A stretch of DNA of 64,000 nucleotides, taken from contig NZ_CP009048.1 in NCBI RefSeq assembly GCF_000746525.1, forward strand, positions 4,157,501 to 4,221,500, in the 5' to 3' direction. The notes below the pieces were generated by a model that saw nothing but the letters and a program-made list of their open reading frames with translations, did no database searches and was not told the DNA's origin. Below are positions 18,455-25,452 of the stretch, piece after piece. The stretch comes from Pseudomonas alkylphenolica. Lineage in GTDB: Bacteria; Pseudomonadota; Gammaproteobacteria; Pseudomonadales; Pseudomonadaceae. Each line of letters starts with the position of its first letter. The stretch's first letter is position 1. A program made the position numbers and the translations under genes.

Positions 18455-18470
18455 TTGCCGTCGACGGCAA
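18455..18470. promoter_or_regulatory. Perfect 16-base palindrome TTGCCGTCGACGGCAA
   Basis: This perfect palindrome lies about 100 bases upstream of a sigma54 promoter (18568-18583) and shares TTGCCG-N4-CGGCAA with the sequence upstream of the flgB sigma54 promoter at 1172-1187. The position suits an enhancer for a sigma54 activator. It is also 66 bases before the divergent GGDEF gene. Confidence 0.55.
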
Positions 18471-18516
18471 GGAATTTCCCCTTCCAGGCAAACATGCTCC
18501 GAGGGTGCGTCGGCCG

Positions 18517-18546
18517 CTCTACTGCACAACCCCTAATATAGTAGAG
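18517..18546. promoter_or_regulatory. Inverted repeat CTCTACT-N16-AGTAGAG
   Basis: Perfect 7-base arms at 18517-18523 and 18540-18546 lie between the TTGCCG palindrome and the sigma54 promoter. This could be a second regulator site or part of the divergent promoter; no known motif is recognised. Confidence 0.35.
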
Positions 18547-18567
18547 CCTAACGGGACGTTGACCAGC

Positions 18568-18583
18568 TGGCACAGGTTTTGCC
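18568..18583 (+). promoter_or_regulatory. Sigma54 promoter of the unknown 193-residue gene
   Basis: TGGCACAGGTTTTGCC has a perfect TGGCAC and a TTGC box with exactly 10 bases between GG and GC. Transcription should start near 18594, 34 bases before the GTG start codon. Confidence 0.78.
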
Positions 18584-18627
18584 CTTGATGGAACCTGTTC
18601 CTGCATTCATTCAAGGAGATCGATCTG

Positions 18628-19209
18628 GTGAACATCGTCAATGGAGTCGGCTGGCAACAGCAGGTAATTAATCCTCTACGCAGCACGCCTGAGGCAACCA
18701 CCGAGTTGCCGGCCCAGTTTCGCGCCCCGGTTGCCACCAGCGGCGCGGCCGCACAACAGCAAAATCGCGGCAACACTGCACAGCAGAACGCCGACGATGC
18801 CCGCGAAGAAGCCTTCGCCAAGCTCAAGGTACAGTTGCAAAACCCGGATATTACCCGACGCGAACAGGCCAGTGCCGCTGCAACTGACACTGCGACTACC
18901 GGCGCCGCCCAAGAGTTTCGCGACTACATGGCCCTCTCGCCAGCCGAGAAGATCAAACTCAAACTGCTCAACGACCTGGGCATCACTGAGGAAGAGTTCG
19001 ACGCCCTGCCCCCAGAGCAGCGGGAGATAATCGGACGGAAAATTGCCGAACTGCTGAACAAAGAAACCGAACTGCAATCGCTGGCCACGCTCAATGCGCA
19101 TATTCAGGAGCCTGAATTGTCGGCGAATCTGGTGGCGCAGCTGACACCGACGGACTCGACACAGACCAGTACCGCAGACGATCCGCGGGAAAAAGATCCC
19201 CTGCTTTGA
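18628..19209 (+). CDS. Unrecognised 193-residue protein, sigma54-driven
   Basis: I do not recognise this gene. The start is GTG at 18628 with AAGGAG 9 bases upstream. The protein is hydrophilic, with no signal peptide or membrane segment. Residues 1-90 are low-complexity, rich in Ala/Gln/Thr. The middle (about 92-150) is a compact helical unit, EFRDYMALSPAEKIKLKLLN then LGITEEEFDALPPEQREI, which looks like a conserved domain. The tail (about 165-193) is Ser/Thr/Asp-rich. The layout recalls small regulatory or export-linked proteins such as FlgM, but there is no similarity I can name. The promoter and palindrome suggest flagellar-type control. Confidence 0.8.
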   Translation: MNIVNGVGWQQQVINPLRSTPEATTELPAQFRAPVATSGAAAQQQNRGNTAQQNADDAREEAFAKLKVQLQNPDITRREQASAAATDTATTGAAQEFRDYMALSPAEKIKLKLLNDLGITEEEFDALPPEQREIIGRKIAELLNKETELQSLATLNAHIQEPELSANLVAQLTPTDSTQTSTADDPREKDPLL

Positions 19210-19295
19210 GCGAAAACCGCAAGGCGATTAGCCAGCCAGTTGTAAGGCCCGCCGGTGAGGCGGGCCAGTCAATGGTAGTGAAGTTAACGTCAGCC

Positions 19296-19997
19296 TCAGA
19301 TCGAGCGCTGGTTTACACGGGCCGAGAGTTGCTCGGCGCTCTCCTTGCGCTCCGAGTAGCGATCCACCAGATATTCCTGCCGGTCGCGCAGCAGCAGGGT
19401 GAATTTCACTAACTCCTCCATCACATCGACGACCCGGTCGTAGTACGCCGACGCTTTCATCCGGCCTGCTTCGTCGAACTCCATGAACGCCTTCGGCACC
19501 GAGGACTGGTTGGGGATGGTGAACATCCGCATCCAGCGACCCAGCACCCGAAGCTGATTAACCACGTTGAACGACTGTGAACCGCCACAGACCTGCATGA
19601 CTGCCAGCGTCTTGCCCTGGCTGGGGCGGATAGCGCCTAGCGCCAGCGGAATCCAGTCAATCTGCGCCTTGAACACTGCCGACATCGCGCCATGCCGTTC
19701 CGGCGAACACCAGACCTGGCCCTCTGACCACAACACCAGGTCACGAAGCTCCTGCACCTTGGGATGCTCCACGGGGGCATCGTCAGGCAGGGGCAGCCCG
19801 CAAGGATTGAACAGGCGGGTTTCTGCACCGAAATGCTCCAGGAGTCGTGCAGCCTCCTCCACCAACAGTCGGCTGAATGAGCGCTCACGGGTTGATCCAT
19901 ACAACAACAGAATGCGCGGCTTGTGATCGCTTGGACGACTCGCGCCCGATGCGCCATCAAACAGGGAAAGATCCAGGTTGGGTAGTTGCTCTGACAT
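19296..19997 (-). CDS. arsH: NADPH-dependent FMN reductase ArsH
   Basis: ArsH is a flavoprotein of arsenic clusters; in Pseudomonas it is known to oxidise trivalent organoarsenicals. The 233-residue product has the flavodoxin-like FMN loop [13 protein letters not shown] (about 32-44) and the conserved [20 protein letters not shown] (about 97-116). It ends an arsR-arsC-arsH transcript, 12 bases after arsC. No arsenite efflux gene is in the cluster. Confidence 0.93.
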   Translation of the reverse strand: MSEQLPNLDLSLFDGASGASRPSDHKPRILLLYGSTRERSFSRLLVEEAARLLEHFGAETRLFNPCGLPLPDDAPVEHPKVQELRDLVLWSEGQVWCSPERHGAMSAVFKAQIDWIPLALGAIRPSQGKTLAVMQVCGGSQSFNVVNQLRVLGRWMRMFTIPNQSSVPKAFMEFDEAGRMKASAYYDRVVDVMEELVKFTLLLRDRQEYLVDRYSERKESAEQLSARVNQRSI

Positions 19998-20009
19998 GTA
20001 TCCTCCTGC

Positions 20010-20480
20010 TCAGAGAGCGCCAATTCGATCCAGCTCGCGCTTGAGCTGATCGCGGCCGAGACTGCTAAAGGGAAGGTCGAAGAAGGCTTTGCAGCGTTGC
20101 TCAATGCGGCTCAGCGTCGCGCGGAACGCAGCTGCAACCACAGCGTCGTCACCCCTCACATCGGACGGATCTTCCAGGCCCCAATGGGACTTCAGCGCCG
20201 GGCCGAAGTACACCGGGCAGGTTTCACCCGCCGCTTTGTCACAGACGGTAATGACGATATCCGGAGGGCTTTCCTCGAAAAAATCGTTGCCTTTGCTGCT
20301 CAAACCCTCAATGGAAATGCCGGCCTGCTGCAGCGTGGCCAGACTGAGCGGGAGCACCACTCCCTTGGGAAAGCTGCCAGAACTCACCGCCTCGAATCCT
20401 TCAGGCGCCAGGTGATTGAACATGGCTTCTGAAAGAATGCTGCGACAGCTATTGGCCGTGCACATGAACAAGATTCGCAT
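20010..20480 (-). CDS. arsC: Arsenate reductase ArsC (low-molecular-weight phosphatase type)
   Basis: ArsC reduces arsenate to arsenite. The 156-residue product belongs to the LMW tyrosine-phosphatase fold: the active-site loop CTANSCRS (Cys7-Cys12) sits at the N-terminus, and further redox cysteines follow in VITVCDKAAGETCPVYF (about 89-105). The thioredoxin- or mycothiol-coupled class cannot be settled by eye. I used the ATG at 20480 (MRILFMCT) because the motif must be N-terminal; an earlier in-frame ATG at 20510 overlaps the arsR end. Confidence 0.93.
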   Translation of the reverse strand: MRILFMCTANSCRSILSEAMFNHLAPEGFEAVSSGSFPKGVVLPLSLATLQQAGISIEGLSSKGNDFFEESPPDIVITVCDKAAGETCPVYFGPALKSHWGLEDPSDVRGDDAVVAAAFRATLSRIEQRCKAFFDLPFSSLGRDQLKRELDRIGAL

Positions 20481-20503
20481 GGAAAATTCACTCAGTAGGG
20501 GAT

Positions 20504-20851
20504 TCAGCAACAGGCCGCATCGCGGACAGGACGCTCATCCATGCTCTGTAGACGAGACGCGTTGCTTTGCAGCCAGTCGCTATTGGCCTGGAATGTCACC
20601 TGTAGGATTTCGTGCACCCAGCCAGGAAGGTCTGGGTTGAGGCGGTAATAGACCCATTGCCCCTGGCGACGATCCAGCAGTAGACCGCTGCTGCGCAATT
20701 GAGCGAGGTGACGGCTGATCTTCGGCTGACTGTCGTCGAGCGCGCACATCAGCTCGCAGACACACAGCTCGCCCTGATTGGCGATCAGCAGAGTGGCGCG
20801 GGCACGGGTCTCATCCGCCAGACTTTTGAAGACCTCAGGAGGAGTGATCAT
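20504..20851 (-). CDS. arsR: Arsenic-responsive repressor ArsR
   Basis: ArsR represses its own operon and is released by arsenite or antimonite. The 115-residue product has the ArsR winged helix-turn-helix. The metal-site residues appear in ELCVCELM (about 28-35) at the start of helix 3, followed by the recognition helix QPKISRHLAQL. A Cys-Cys pair closes the C-terminus. The start is the ATG at 20851, just after a GAGG ribosome site; a longer frame to 20962 would run through the operator. Confidence 0.94.
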   Translation of the reverse strand: MITPPEVFKSLADETRARATLLIANQGELCVCELMCALDDSQPKISRHLAQLRSSGLLLDRRQGQWVYYRLNPDLPGWVHEILQVTFQANSDWLQSNASRLQSMDERPVRDAACC

Positions 20852-20867
20852 TCGGCGCACCTCTATA

Positions 20868-20901
20868 CATATGGATAATCGAATATACGGATATCCATAT
20901 A
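20868..20901. promoter_or_regulatory. ArsR operator (inverted repeat)
   Basis: ATATGGAT (20869-20876) and ATCCATAT (20893-20900) form a perfect inverted repeat with a 16-base AT-rich centre, 17 bases upstream of the arsR ATG. The position and symmetry fit autorepression by ArsR. Confidence 0.7.
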
Positions 20902-20984
20902 TTAAAGGCAATACATTTTTCTGTAGAGCCGATCCATTGCGGTCTGCCGACACCGGCAGCAATGCGAAGAAGTTTTGAGCAAGA

Positions 20985-21061
20985 TGGTGTCCCAGGGCAG
21001 GTTCGAACTGCCAACCTTCCCCTTAGGAGGGGGATGCTCTATCCAATTGAGCTACTGAGAC
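20985..21061 (-). tRNA. tRNA-Arg (anticodon CCT)
   Basis: A 77-base cloverleaf on the minus strand with encoded CCA. The acceptor GTCTCAG pairs with CTGGGAC, the D arm is GCTC...GAGC, the anticodon loop CTCCTAA sits on the stem TCCCC/GGGGA, and the T arm is GGCAG-TTCGAAC-CTGCC. It reads AGG codons. Confidence 0.97.
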
Positions 21062-21103
21062 GCTGGGCCGGCAACGAGCGCTGCACGACGGAGGACGGCG
21101 TGC

Positions 21104-21132
21104 ATGTTAACCAGCATACCGGCATTTGTCAT
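21104..21132 (-). promoter_or_regulatory. Sigma70 promoter of tRNA-Arg(CCT)
   Basis: On the minus strand ATGACA and TAACAT are 17 bases apart, 43 bases before the mature tRNA 5' end. Confidence 0.6.
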
Positions 21133-21185
21133 GTCATCCGTGGGGCTTTTTGCCTGTAGCTTTTAGCCCGCTAGCGATGAGGATC

Positions 21186-21229
21186 GTGCATTTTGCAACA
21201 AGGCAGTGAGCCATTATTGCAGAATGCAC
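21186..21229. promoter_or_regulatory. Paired TGCA-N3-TGCA sites, candidate sigma54 enhancer
   Basis: GTGCATTTTGCAA (21186-21198) and TTGCAGAATGCAC (21217-21229) are inverted copies with 12 of 13 bases matching. Each is itself a TGCA-N3-TGCA palindrome. The centres are 31 bases apart, about three helical turns, and lie roughly 70-105 bases upstream of a sigma54 promoter, as for a bacterial enhancer. The cognate activator is not recognised; the half-sites are shorter than the NtrC site TGCAC-N6-GTGCA. Confidence 0.6.
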
Positions 21230-21253
21230 GGAGAAGTCGCATAAAAATCAACA

Positions 21254-21266
21254 TAAGTAATTGATT
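21254..21266 (-). promoter_or_regulatory. IHF-binding site
   Basis: The minus strand reads AATCAATTACTTA, an exact match to the IHF consensus WATCAA-N4-TTR. It lies in an AT-rich tract between the TGCA enhancer and the sigma54 promoter, where IHF bending is usual. Confidence 0.6.
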
Positions 21267-21293
21267 TTAAAGAATTAAAAACCAGAAAAAGAC

Positions 21294-21309
21294 TGGCATG
21301 CAGCGTGCA
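21294..21309 (+). promoter_or_regulatory. Sigma54 promoter of the 71-residue peptide gene
   Basis: TGGCATGCAGCGTGCA has GG and GC exactly 10 bases apart and differs from TGGCAC-N5-TTGCA at two positions. Transcription would start near 21320, 43 bases before the ATG at 21363. Confidence 0.62.
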
Positions 21310-21362
21310 ATTCGATAACAAAGTGTCCGGCAACCGCCCTTCACTGCTGTGGAGTATGCCTG

Positions 21363-21578
21363 ATGAACCGCACACTGCTTTTGCTCAACGCCCTGGCATT
21401 GGTTGTACTGCTGACCTTGATTCTGCAACCGCAAGGCGCAGTGGCAACCTCCCCGGCCGGAACAGCGCCGGCAATGGCTACACAGCTGACAGAATTCGAC
21501 ACTGCCACAGAAACGGTGCCGGCCTCGATCCAGCCGCCCAGGCTGCACCCCACACCTGAACAACGGCTGACCTTCTAA
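21363..21578 (+). CDS. Small membrane-anchored protein of unknown function (71 residues)
   Basis: The product has one hydrophobic N-terminal helix (about residues 4-22, LLLLNALALVVLLTLILQP) and a Thr/Ala/Pro-rich, probably extracytoplasmic tail of about 45 residues with no cysteine. It could be a signal-anchored inner-membrane peptide or a small secreted protein. The ATG has GTGGAG 7 bases upstream. The upstream region carries a sigma54 promoter, an IHF site and paired enhancer sites. It converges with phnN, the two stop codons being only 3 bases apart. I do not recognise a family. Confidence 0.65.
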   Translation: MNRTLLLLNALALVVLLTLILQPQGAVATSPAGTAPAMATQLTEFDTATETVPASIQPPRLHPTPEQRLTF

Positions 21579-21581
21579 GCC

Positions 21582-22193
21582 TCAACGGCCAGCAAGCAGA
21601 CCCTGTTGACGCAGCAACTCGAGCAATCGTTCCACGGTGTCATCGAGCCGGGCGGAGTTATCCAGCACGTACACATCCTCACCAGGCAGCTGCAGTTGCT
21701 GGCTGCGCGCCAGGCGACGCTCGATATCCTCCAGACTTTCCCGACCACGGGCGAGCAGGCGCTGACGCAATACCTGTGGCTCGACAGTCAGCAGTACCGC
21801 CAGAAGATCAGGATAGCGTTGCCGCGCCTCAGCCAGGTGCGCGCGCGAGCCATTGACCAGCACGTTCCGCCCCTGCTGCAACCAGTGGTCGATCTGCACC
21901 GGGATGCCATAGTCCAGACCATTGGCCCGCCAGCACAGGGCAAAGTCGCCCTCGGCACGCATGTGTGCAAAACGTTCGGGCGAAACGCCAACGGCATCCT
22001 CCCCCTTGGCTTCAGCCGAACGAGTGATCACCCGCCGAGCAACTGCCACGTGGTGAGCCGCCAATGCTTCCCGGGCAGCATCGATCAATGAGTCCTTGCC
22101 GGAACCAGAAGGCCCCATCAAATAAACCAGACGCCCAGGGAGTGCTGTACGGGGCGCGGCGCTTGCGTCATGCTGCATAGCCACTATGCTCAT
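21582..22193 (-). CDS. phnN: Ribose 1,5-bisphosphate phosphokinase PhnN
   Basis: PhnN makes phosphoribosyl pyrophosphate from ribose 1,5-bisphosphate and ATP, the last step of phosphonate breakdown by C-P lyase. The 203-residue protein has the guanylate-kinase-like fold with P-loop YLMGPSGSGKDSLID (about 24-38) and the lid region TRSAEAKGEDAVGVS. A second ATG at 22178 (MQHDAS) is possible. No other phn gene lies nearby, so here it may serve as a general PRPP bypass. Confidence 0.9.
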   Translation of the reverse strand: MSIVAMQHDASAAPRTALPGRLVYLMGPSGSGKDSLIDAAREALAAHHVAVARRVITRSAEAKGEDAVGVSPERFAHMRAEGDFALCWRANGLDYGIPVQIDHWLQQGRNVLVNGSRAHLAEARQRYPDLLAVLLTVEPQVLRQRLLARGRESLEDIERRLARSQQLQLPGEDVYVLDNSARLDDTVERLLELLRQQGLLAGR

Positions 22194-22333
22194 CGGTAAG
22201 GAAGCCTGCGCATTCTAGACGCTTTCAACGGCCTTTTTCGCCTGTTAACAACAGGTGATCACACAGACAGCGACGGACCGCTGAATGAAAAATGAAAACT
22301 TTTCAAACCAGTCCTCATTTCTGATAATTGGTA

Positions 22334-22346
22334 CTGGCAAAACGCC
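22334..22346 (+). promoter_or_regulatory. AmrZ autoregulatory site
   Basis: CTGGCAAAACGCC contains GGCAAAACGCC, which from memory is the core of the AmrZ operator in front of amrZ in P. aeruginosa. It lies 176 bases upstream of the amrZ ATG. A GAAAACTT/TCTGA pair just upstream (about 22294-22324) resembles an AlgU promoter, but its spacing is one or two bases too long. Confidence 0.6.
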
Positions 22347-22521
22347 TCCACCCGGTTCAATATTTGTCACAGAATTGACGCCAAGGAACCGGCGACAATG
22401 AGGCATGATTCACACCTCATTCACAATTCAGGTTGAACATTTTGTCGCCGTGATGGTCGTACTGAGATCGTGCGGCCAATTTCGAGAACCGCTTCCCCCT
22501 GAACTAAAACCGGTCAATTAT

Positions 22522-22848
22522 ATGCGCCCAATGAAACAGGCTGTTTACTCTAGCCGCACCGCTGACAAATTCGTCGTCCGCCTCCCCGACGGAATGCGTG
22601 AGCGCATTGCCGAAGTAGCGCGCCACCACCATCGCAGCATGAACTCGGAAATCATCGCCCGCCTGGAGCAGAGCCTGATCCAGGAAGGAGCCCTGGGTGA
22701 CGAGCTGAGCATGCGCCTGGACAGCCCGGAGCTGTCGCTGCACGAACGTGAATTGCTGCAACGCTTCCGCCAACTTTCCCATCGCCAGCAAAACGCGCTG
22801 GTGGCCTTGATTGCTCACGACGTCGAGATGGCTGCGGACGCTTCCTGA
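22522..22848 (+). CDS. amrZ: Ribbon-helix-helix regulator AmrZ (AlgZ)
   Basis: AmrZ is a tetrameric Arc-type regulator controlling alginate, motility, c-di-GMP and iron genes in Pseudomonas. The 108-residue product has a short flexible N-arm and the ribbon-helix-helix ([20 protein letters not shown], then [17 protein letters not shown]; about 14-52). The helical tetramerisation domain follows ([20 protein letters not shown]). I chose the ATG at 22522 ([11 protein letters not shown]) because the family begins there. A long 5' region (22194-22521) holds the AmrZ site. A terminator follows. Confidence 0.95.
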   Translation: MRPMKQAVYSSRTADKFVVRLPDGMRERIAEVARHHHRSMNSEIIARLEQSLIQEGALGDELSMRLDSPELSLHERELLQRFRQLSHRQQNALVALIAHDVEMAADAS

Positions 22849-22865
22849 TTCACTGCCCGCCGCAA

Positions 22866-22895
22866 TAAAAAAAGCCAGCGAATGCTGGCTTTTTT
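22866..22895. terminator. Rho-independent terminator after amrZ
   Basis: AGCCAGC (22873-22879) pairs with GCTGGCT (22884-22890), flanked by A7 and T6, so it could act in both directions for amrZ and the convergent mgtE. Confidence 0.9.
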
Positions 22896-22900
22896 GTGTT

Positions 22901-22977
22901 CCGGTGGGAACGGGCTTGCCCCGCGATTGCGGGCTATCAGTCACACCGCATCGCGGGGCAAGCCCGCTCCCACCGGC
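22901..22977. repeat. REP pair
   Basis: Two inverted REP units directly before the mgtE stop codon; the first carries a GGGAACGGG variant. Confidence 0.92.
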
Positions 22978-22987
22978 GGTGTGGCGC

Positions 22988-24430
22988 TTACAATAGGAAG
23001 ATGGTCGCAAGACCAAGGAAGATAAAGAACCCGCCACTGTCGGTCATGGCAGTGACCATCACGCTGGCACCCATGGCCGGGTCGCGCCCCAGGCGCGCCA
23101 GGGTCATTGGAATCAACACGCCCATCAGTGCTGCAAGCAGCAGATTGAGGGTCATTGCCGCGGTCATCACCACACCCAGCGACCAGCTGCCATACAGCAG
23201 ATAGGCCACCACACCAATCACTCCGCCCCACACCAGGCCGTTGATCAAGGCCACCGCCAGCTCTTTGCGCATCAGTCGCGTGGTGTTGCCAGGACTGACC
23301 TGGTCAAGCGCCATGGCACGCACGATCATGGTGATGGTCTGGTTGCCGGAGTTGCCGCCGATACCCGCCACGATCGGCATCAGTGCCGCCAGCGCCACCA
23401 GCTTCTCGATCGAGCCCTCGAACAGGCCGATCACCCGCGAGGCCACGAATGCGGTAATCAGGTTGATCGCCAGCCACGCCCAACGGTTGCGCAACGAACG
23501 CCAGACCGAGGCAAAGATGTCTTCCTCTTCGCGCAAACCGGCCATGTTCAGCACTTCGGTCTCGCTTTCCTCACGAATCAGGTCGACCATCTCGTCAATG
23601 GTCAGACGACCGATCAGGCGACCGTTCTTGTCCACCACCGGCGCCGATACCAGGTCATAACGCTCGAACGCCTGCGCGGCGTCGTAAGCATCTTCTTCCG
23701 GCTGGAACACCACCGGGTCATCGGCCATGACTTCGGCCACCTGCTTTTCGGGGTCGTTGACCAGCAGACGCTTGATCGGCAGCACACCCTTGAGGATGCC
23801 GTCGTAATCGACCACGAAGAGTTTGTCGGTATGCCCTGGCAGCTCTTTGAGCCGACGCAGGTAACGCAACACCACTTCCAGGCTGACGTCCTCACGGATG
23901 GTGACCATCTCGAAGTCCATCAACGCACCGACCTGCTCCTCGTCATAGCTCAACGCGGAGCGGACGCGCTCACGCTGCTGGGCATCGAGGGTTTCCATCA
24001 GCTCATGGACAACGTCGCGGGGCAGCTCTGGCGCCAGGTCGGCCAGTTCGTCGGCGTCCATCTCCTTGGCGGCAGCGAGCAACTCATGATCGTCCATGTC
24101 GGCAATCAGGGTTTCACGAACCGAGTCGGATACTTCCAGAAGGATGTCGCCGTCGCGCTCGGCCTTGACCAGCTGCCAGACGGTCAGGCGATCGTCCAGG
24201 GGCAAGGCTTCGAGAATGTAAGCGACGTCAGCGGAATGCAGATCATCGAGCTTGCGCTGCAGCTCGACGAGGTTCTGGCGGTGAACGAGGTTTTCTACCA
24301 GGTCATGGTGATGACCTTCCTGGCGGTGAGTCAGGTCTTCGACCACGCGTTGACGCTGCAGCAGCTCGACCACCTGAGCCAGGCGATCCTGCAAGCTCTC
24401 TTGCGTCTTTTTTACTTCGACTTCAGTCAT
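22988..24430 (-). CDS. mgtE: Magnesium transporter MgtE
   Basis: MgtE is a dimeric Mg2+ channel gated by cytosolic magnesium. The 480-residue protein has the helical MgtE N-domain (about 30-150) and two CBS domains (about 160-280, for example MADDPVVFQPEEDAYDAAQA). A plug helix and five membrane helices follow, with the pore motif IVAGIGGNSGNQTITMIVRA near 363-382. The ATG at 24430 (MTEVEVKKTQ) was chosen over an in-frame ATG at 24460. The 330-base upstream region (24431-24761) has a GC-rich hairpin near 24548-24563 but nothing I can identify as a metal-sensing leader. Confidence 0.94.
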   Translation of the reverse strand: MTEVEVKKTQESLQDRLAQVVELLQRQRVVEDLTHRQEGHHHDLVENLVHRQNLVELQRKLDDLHSADVAYILEALPLDDRLTVWQLVKAERDGDILLEVSDSVRETLIADMDDHELLAAAKEMDADELADLAPELPRDVVHELMETLDAQQRERVRSALSYDEEQVGALMDFEMVTIREDVSLEVVLRYLRRLKELPGHTDKLFVVDYDGILKGVLPIKRLLVNDPEKQVAEVMADDPVVFQPEEDAYDAAQAFERYDLVSAPVVDKNGRLIGRLTIDEMVDLIREESETEVLNMAGLREEEDIFASVWRSLRNRWAWLAINLITAFVASRVIGLFEGSIEKLVALAALMPIVAGIGGNSGNQTITMIVRAMALDQVSPGNTTRLMRKELAVALINGLVWGGVIGVVAYLLYGSWSLGVVMTAAMTLNLLLAALMGVLIPMTLARLGRDPAMGASVMVTAMTDSGGFFIFLGLATIFLL

Positions 24431-24725
24431 AGGCGAACTCCACTCCCAGCAGCGGAGCACGCCGGGAGAATCAATCAGTCAGATCTTGATTGGCAAAACT
24501 TGCTATTGAGTAACTACTGGGTAAGTCCATGGTGGTTTTCCACAAGCCCCGGCGGGGCTGACGGGCGCAATCATACACCGCTTGAGCTGTCAGGGGGCTG
24601 AAAAAATCGTGGCTAGAACAATCGTTTGCGAGACATCGCTATGACAATCTCAGCCGCTATCAGTGCGACGGCGACCAAGATAAAAAAACACATGTCAGGA
24701 AGAAAAATACAGAACGCAGAAAAGC

Positions 24726-24753
24726 AAAAAGCCCGCCTTGTTAGGCGGGCTTT
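24726..24753 (-). terminator. Terminator of the tRNA-Arg pair
   Basis: GCCCGCC (24731-24737) pairs with GGCGGGC (24744-24750); on the minus strand the stem is followed by TTTTTGCTTTT. Confidence 0.85.
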
Positions 24754-24761
24754 CTGTTGTA

Positions 24762-24838
24762 TGGTGCACTCAGGAGGATTCGAACCTCCGACCGCTCGGT
24801 TCGTAGCCGAGTACTCTATCCAGCTGAGCTATGAGTGC
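24762..24838 (-). tRNA. tRNA-Arg (anticodon ACG), copy 1
   Basis: A 77-base minus-strand cloverleaf with encoded CCA. The acceptor GCACTCA pairs with TGAGTGC, the anticodon loop is CTACGAA, and the T arm is GGAGG-TTCGAAT-CCTCC. It is identical to the copy at 24916-24992. The first position of the anticodon is expected to be deaminated to inosine to read CGU, CGC and CGA. Confidence 0.97.
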
Positions 24839-24915
24839 AGGTTTGGCGCTTGATGGACCAGATCACCTCTGGTTGAAGCTGAAGCAACTTTCAAGAAGAA
24901 AACTGCTTCGTCGTA

Positions 24916-24992
24916 TGGTGCACTCAGGAGGATTCGAACCTCCGACCGCTCGGTTCGTAGCCGAGTACTCTATCCAGCTGAGCTATGAGTGC
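24916..24992 (-). tRNA. tRNA-Arg (anticodon ACG), copy 2
   Basis: The same 77-base sequence as copy 1, with anticodon loop CTACGAA and encoded CCA. The two copies are 77 bases apart and share the promoter at 25007-25034, so they form a tandem transcript. Confidence 0.97.
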
Positions 24993-25006
24993 ATTTGTTA
25001 CCGCGC

Positions 25007-25034
25007 ATTATAGGCCGCTAAATCTTTTTGCCAA
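25007..25034 (-). promoter_or_regulatory. Sigma70 promoter of the tRNA-Arg pair
   Basis: On the minus strand TTGGCA and a perfect TATAAT are separated by 16 bases, 15 bases upstream of copy 2. Confidence 0.82.
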
Positions 25035-25100
25035 CCACTTTTTCGTTTAATTTCAACGACTTAGGCGATTCAGGCAGATTACAGCGTCCTACATGAATAA

Positions 25101-25191
25101 TGGCGGAGAAGGGGGGATTCGAACCCCCGATACCCTTGTGAGGTATACTCCCTTAGCAGGGGAGCGCCTTCGGCCACTCGGCCACCTCTCC
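25101..25191 (-). tRNA. tRNA-Ser (anticodon GCT)
   Basis: A 91-base class II tRNA with a long variable arm and encoded CCA. The acceptor GGAGAGG pairs with CTTCTCC, the anticodon loop is CTGCTAA, and the T arm is GGGGG-TTCGAAT-CCCCC. It reads AGC and AGU codons. Confidence 0.97.
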
Positions 25192-25205
25192 GCAACACGG
25201 GGCGT

Positions 25206-25234
25206 ATAATAACCAGAGCCTTCCCCGTTTGCAA
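25206..25234 (-). promoter_or_regulatory. Sigma70 promoter of tRNA-Ser
   Basis: On the minus strand TTGCAA and TATTAT are 17 bases apart, 15 bases before the mature tRNA 5' end. A GC-rich CGCCCC stretch follows the -10 box, as at stringently controlled stable-RNA promoters. Confidence 0.82.
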
Positions 25235-25263
25235 ACTCTTTTTTTAAAAAAACTCGATAAAAA

Positions 25264-25452
25264 TTAATGGCTTGGTTCTTCGTCCTTCTCTTTCTTGATC
25301 CGCAGGTAGATTTCCTCGCGGTGGACGGCCACTTCTTTAGGGGCGTTTACACCGATTCGCACCTGGTTTCCTTTGACGCCGAGCACGGTCACAGTGATTT
25401 CGCCGTCGCCAATGATCAAGCTCTCGGCGCACCGACGAGTCAGAATCAACAT
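25264..25452 (-). CDS. csrA: Carbon storage regulator CsrA/RsmA
   Basis: CsrA is a dimeric RNA-binding protein that blocks translation by binding GGA motifs; Gac-controlled small RNAs titrate it. The 62-residue product shows the complete family sequence: [19 protein letters not shown], the conserved core [19 protein letters not shown] (with the RNA-contacting Arg44 region) and a charged tail. It lies between lysC and tRNA-Ser, the usual Pseudomonas location. Its own 5' region is the 183-base gap after lysC. Confidence 0.97.
   Translation of the reverse strand: MLILTRRCAESLIIGDGEITVTVLGVKGNQVRIGVNAPKEVAVHREEIYLRIKKEKDEEPSH

Noticed and set aside
20985..21061. tRNA-Arg(CCT) as an integration site for an island
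   Set aside because: No integrase gene and no repeated copy of the tRNA 3' end in the flanking sequence; neighbours look like core or ordinary accessory genes.
24440..24600. GC hairpin in the mgtE leader as a magnesium riboswitch
   Set aside because: Only a short GCCCCGCCGGGGC stem; none of the M-box sequence blocks are present and there is no T-run.
24626..25013. Short ORFs containing MVHSGGFEPPTARFVAEYS
   Set aside because: These are translations across the two antisense tRNA-Arg genes, a well-known spurious product.
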